DNA from: Alphaproteobacteria bacterium
GTDB taxonomy: Bacteria > Pseudomonadota > Alphaproteobacteria > ATCC43930 > CGMCC-115725
Direction: 5' to 3'
DNA: 6,739 bases
NCBI GenBank assembly: GCA_030039975.1
Contig: JASHUO010000370.1
Span: 1-6,739 of the forward strand
Below are positions 6,004 through 6,739 of the stretch, piece by piece. The position numbers were made by a program, and so were the translations under genes. The notes beneath the pieces are model-generated. The model had not been told where the DNA came from. It saw only the letters and a program-made list of their open reading frames with translations, and searched no databases. The stretch's first letter is position 1. Every line of letters starts with the position of its first letter.

Positions 6004-6621
6004 ATGTTGCGCTCCCTGCTCGTCGCGGCGCTGCTGGTGACCGCCAGCGTGACTGAAGCCGGCGCCGGCGATCGCCTGAACGCGACGCTGCTCGATCGCC
6101 CGTCGGCCTTGCCCGATTTTGCGCTTGCCGACCAGAACGGCGCGCCTTTCACCTTGCAGCGGCTCAAGGGCCATTGGTCGCTGCTCGCCGTGGGTTACAC
6201 GAGCTGCCCCGATGTCTGCCCGTTCACGCTCGCCAATCTCAATGCGGTGCTCGAGACGGCGGCGAAGCAGGAAAACCCTGCGGTGGCGCCGATGGTGGTC
6301 TTCGTCGCCGTCGATCCCGCTCGCGACAAGCCCGTGCTGAAGCAATGGATCGAGCAGTTCAATCCGCATTTCATCGGCATCACCGGCGCGCCGGCGCAGA
6401 TCGGGAAGCTGGTGACCTCCGTGGGCGCCGTCTACCGGATCGGCAAACCCGATGCGAGCGGCTGGTATAGTGTCGCGCACAGCGCCGCGGTCCAGGTGAT
6501 CGACCCCGAAGGCCGGGTGCGGGCGCGGCTGCTCCCGCCCATGCCGCCCAAGAAGACCGCCGCTTTTCTCGCCCGGCTCATGAGCGCTGAATCGACCGCC
6601 GAGGCTGACGTCGCGAAATGA
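6004..6621 (+). CDS. SCO1/SenC/PrrC family protein (copper/thiol, periplasmic)
   Basis: A 205-residue thioredoxin-fold protein. The N terminus (MLRSLLVAALLVTASVTEAGA) is a signal peptide or anchor, with likely cleavage near residue 19-21; there is no lipobox Cys. The SCO copper site is complete: CPDVC (Cys68, Cys72) and His159 in VAHSAAVQVIDPEG. FVAVDPARDKPVLKQW is the conserved family segment around Asp104. SCO proteins bind copper or act as thiol reductants, classically in assembling the CuA site of cytochrome oxidase and, in some bacteria, other copper enzymes or redox signalling. AGGAG at 5993-5997 overlaps the ATPase stop and is 6 bases from the ATG, so it belongs to the transporter unit. 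No oxidase genes are seen here, which makes a specialised role with this operon plausible. The family assignment is firm; the client protein is unknown. Confidence 0.95.
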   Translation: MLRSLLVAALLVTASVTEAGAGDRLNATLLDRPSALPDFALADQNGAPFTLQRLKGHWSLLAVGYTSCPDVCPFTLANLNAVLETAAKQENPAVAPMVVFVAVDPARDKPVLKQWIEQFNPHFIGITGAPAQIGKLVTSVGAVYRIGKPDASGWYSVAHSAAVQVIDPEGRVRARLLPPMPPKKTAAFLARLMSAESTAEADVAK

Positions 6622-6647
6622 TGTCCCAGCCGGAAAGGGTGTCGTGA
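6618..6647 (+). other. Possible coupling minicistron between SCO and the next gene
   Basis: Two adjacent ATGs (6618, 6621) overlap the SCO stop codon and open a frame reading MMSQPERVS, which stops at TGA 6645-6647. That stop overlaps the GTG start of the next gene as GTGA. The layout mirrors the one at 1063-1095. It has no obvious Shine-Dalgarno of its own, and it may be coincidence. Confidence 0.15.
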
Positions 6648-6739
6648 ACCGTGTCTGCCGCGGCGTCGCACTTGGCGTCTCGCTCGGTCTTGCGCTCTGG
6701 AGCTCGGCCGCCGCCGAGGACGCCATTGGTGGAGACATG
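6644..6739 (+). CDS. Start of an exported protein, cut by the window end
   Basis: A GTG start at 6644 is preceded by GGAAAGGG (6632-6639), 4 bases upstream. The 32 codons present give a Sec-type signal: MNRVCRG, the hydrophobic core VALGVSLGLALWSS, and probable cleavage after SAAA or SAAAE. The mature protein begins EDAIGGDM. It lies 22 bases after SCO and is presumably co-transcribed, so it is a candidate client or partner of SCO in the periplasm. The short mature stretch cannot identify it. The Gly-Gly-Asp-Met string would fit the opening of a formylglycine-generating-enzyme-like (SUMF1/NirV-type) protein, but this is a weak guess. Confidence 0.7.
   Translation, partial: MNRVCRGVALGVSLGLALWSSAAAEDAIGGDM

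Noticed and set aside
1..6739. CRISPR arrays, insertion-sequence ends, tRNA genes or attachment sites.
   Set aside because: No regularly spaced direct repeats, transposase-like frames, terminal inverted repeats or tRNA-like stretches were seen. The only repeated structure is the 93-bp period of the HEAT coding repeats.

Overview
The window is strongly GC-rich, with dense, same-strand genes, short spacers and third positions dominated by G and C. Together with the gene content (AprB-like ferredoxin, HutC-type GntR regulator, NitT/TauT-type ABC transporter, SCO protein) this points to an alphaproteobacterium, most likely Hyphomicrobiales or a relative. That placement is inferred from composition and gene types; there is no rRNA or marker gene here.

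All supported genes lie on the + strand. Left part: the last 30 codons of a [4Fe-4S] ferredoxin-type protein (to 94), a protein made entirely of about ten HEAT repeats (101-1063), and a GntR/HutC regulator with a UTRA ligand domain (1080-1853). A gap of about 245 bp follows, the only sizeable non-coding stretch. It holds two palindromes that share half-sites and a leader whose Shine-Dalgarno could be masked. Right part: a NitT/TauT-like periplasmic binding protein with an unusual C-terminal extension (2100-3464), an ABC permease with the EAA loop (3519-4445), a polytopic membrane protein that is not a normal permease and carries an SCCS motif (4442-5134), the ABC ATPase (5145-5993), an SCO-family copper/thiol protein (6004-6621), and the first 32 codons of another exported protein (from 6644).

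The right-hand genes look like one transcription unit: spacers are 54 bp or less, one junction is an ATGA overlap, and Shine-Dalgarno sequences overlap upstream stop codons. The probable logic is a regulated importer whose substrate is captured in the periplasm and carried across by permease and ATPase, with ligand sensing by the GntR protein. A cytoplasmic Fe-S/flavoprotein-type redox system lies at the left edge; its flavoprotein partner, if present, is outside the window. The substrate cannot be read from the sequence.

The parts that do not fit a standard nitrate/sulfonate importer are the most interesting: the Cys-Cys membrane protein in the second permease slot, Cys/His/Met residues near the start and middle of the mature binding protein, its NosL-like C-terminal tail, and the SCO protein. 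Together they hint at thiol or copper chemistry. This is a hypothesis, not a demonstrated function.
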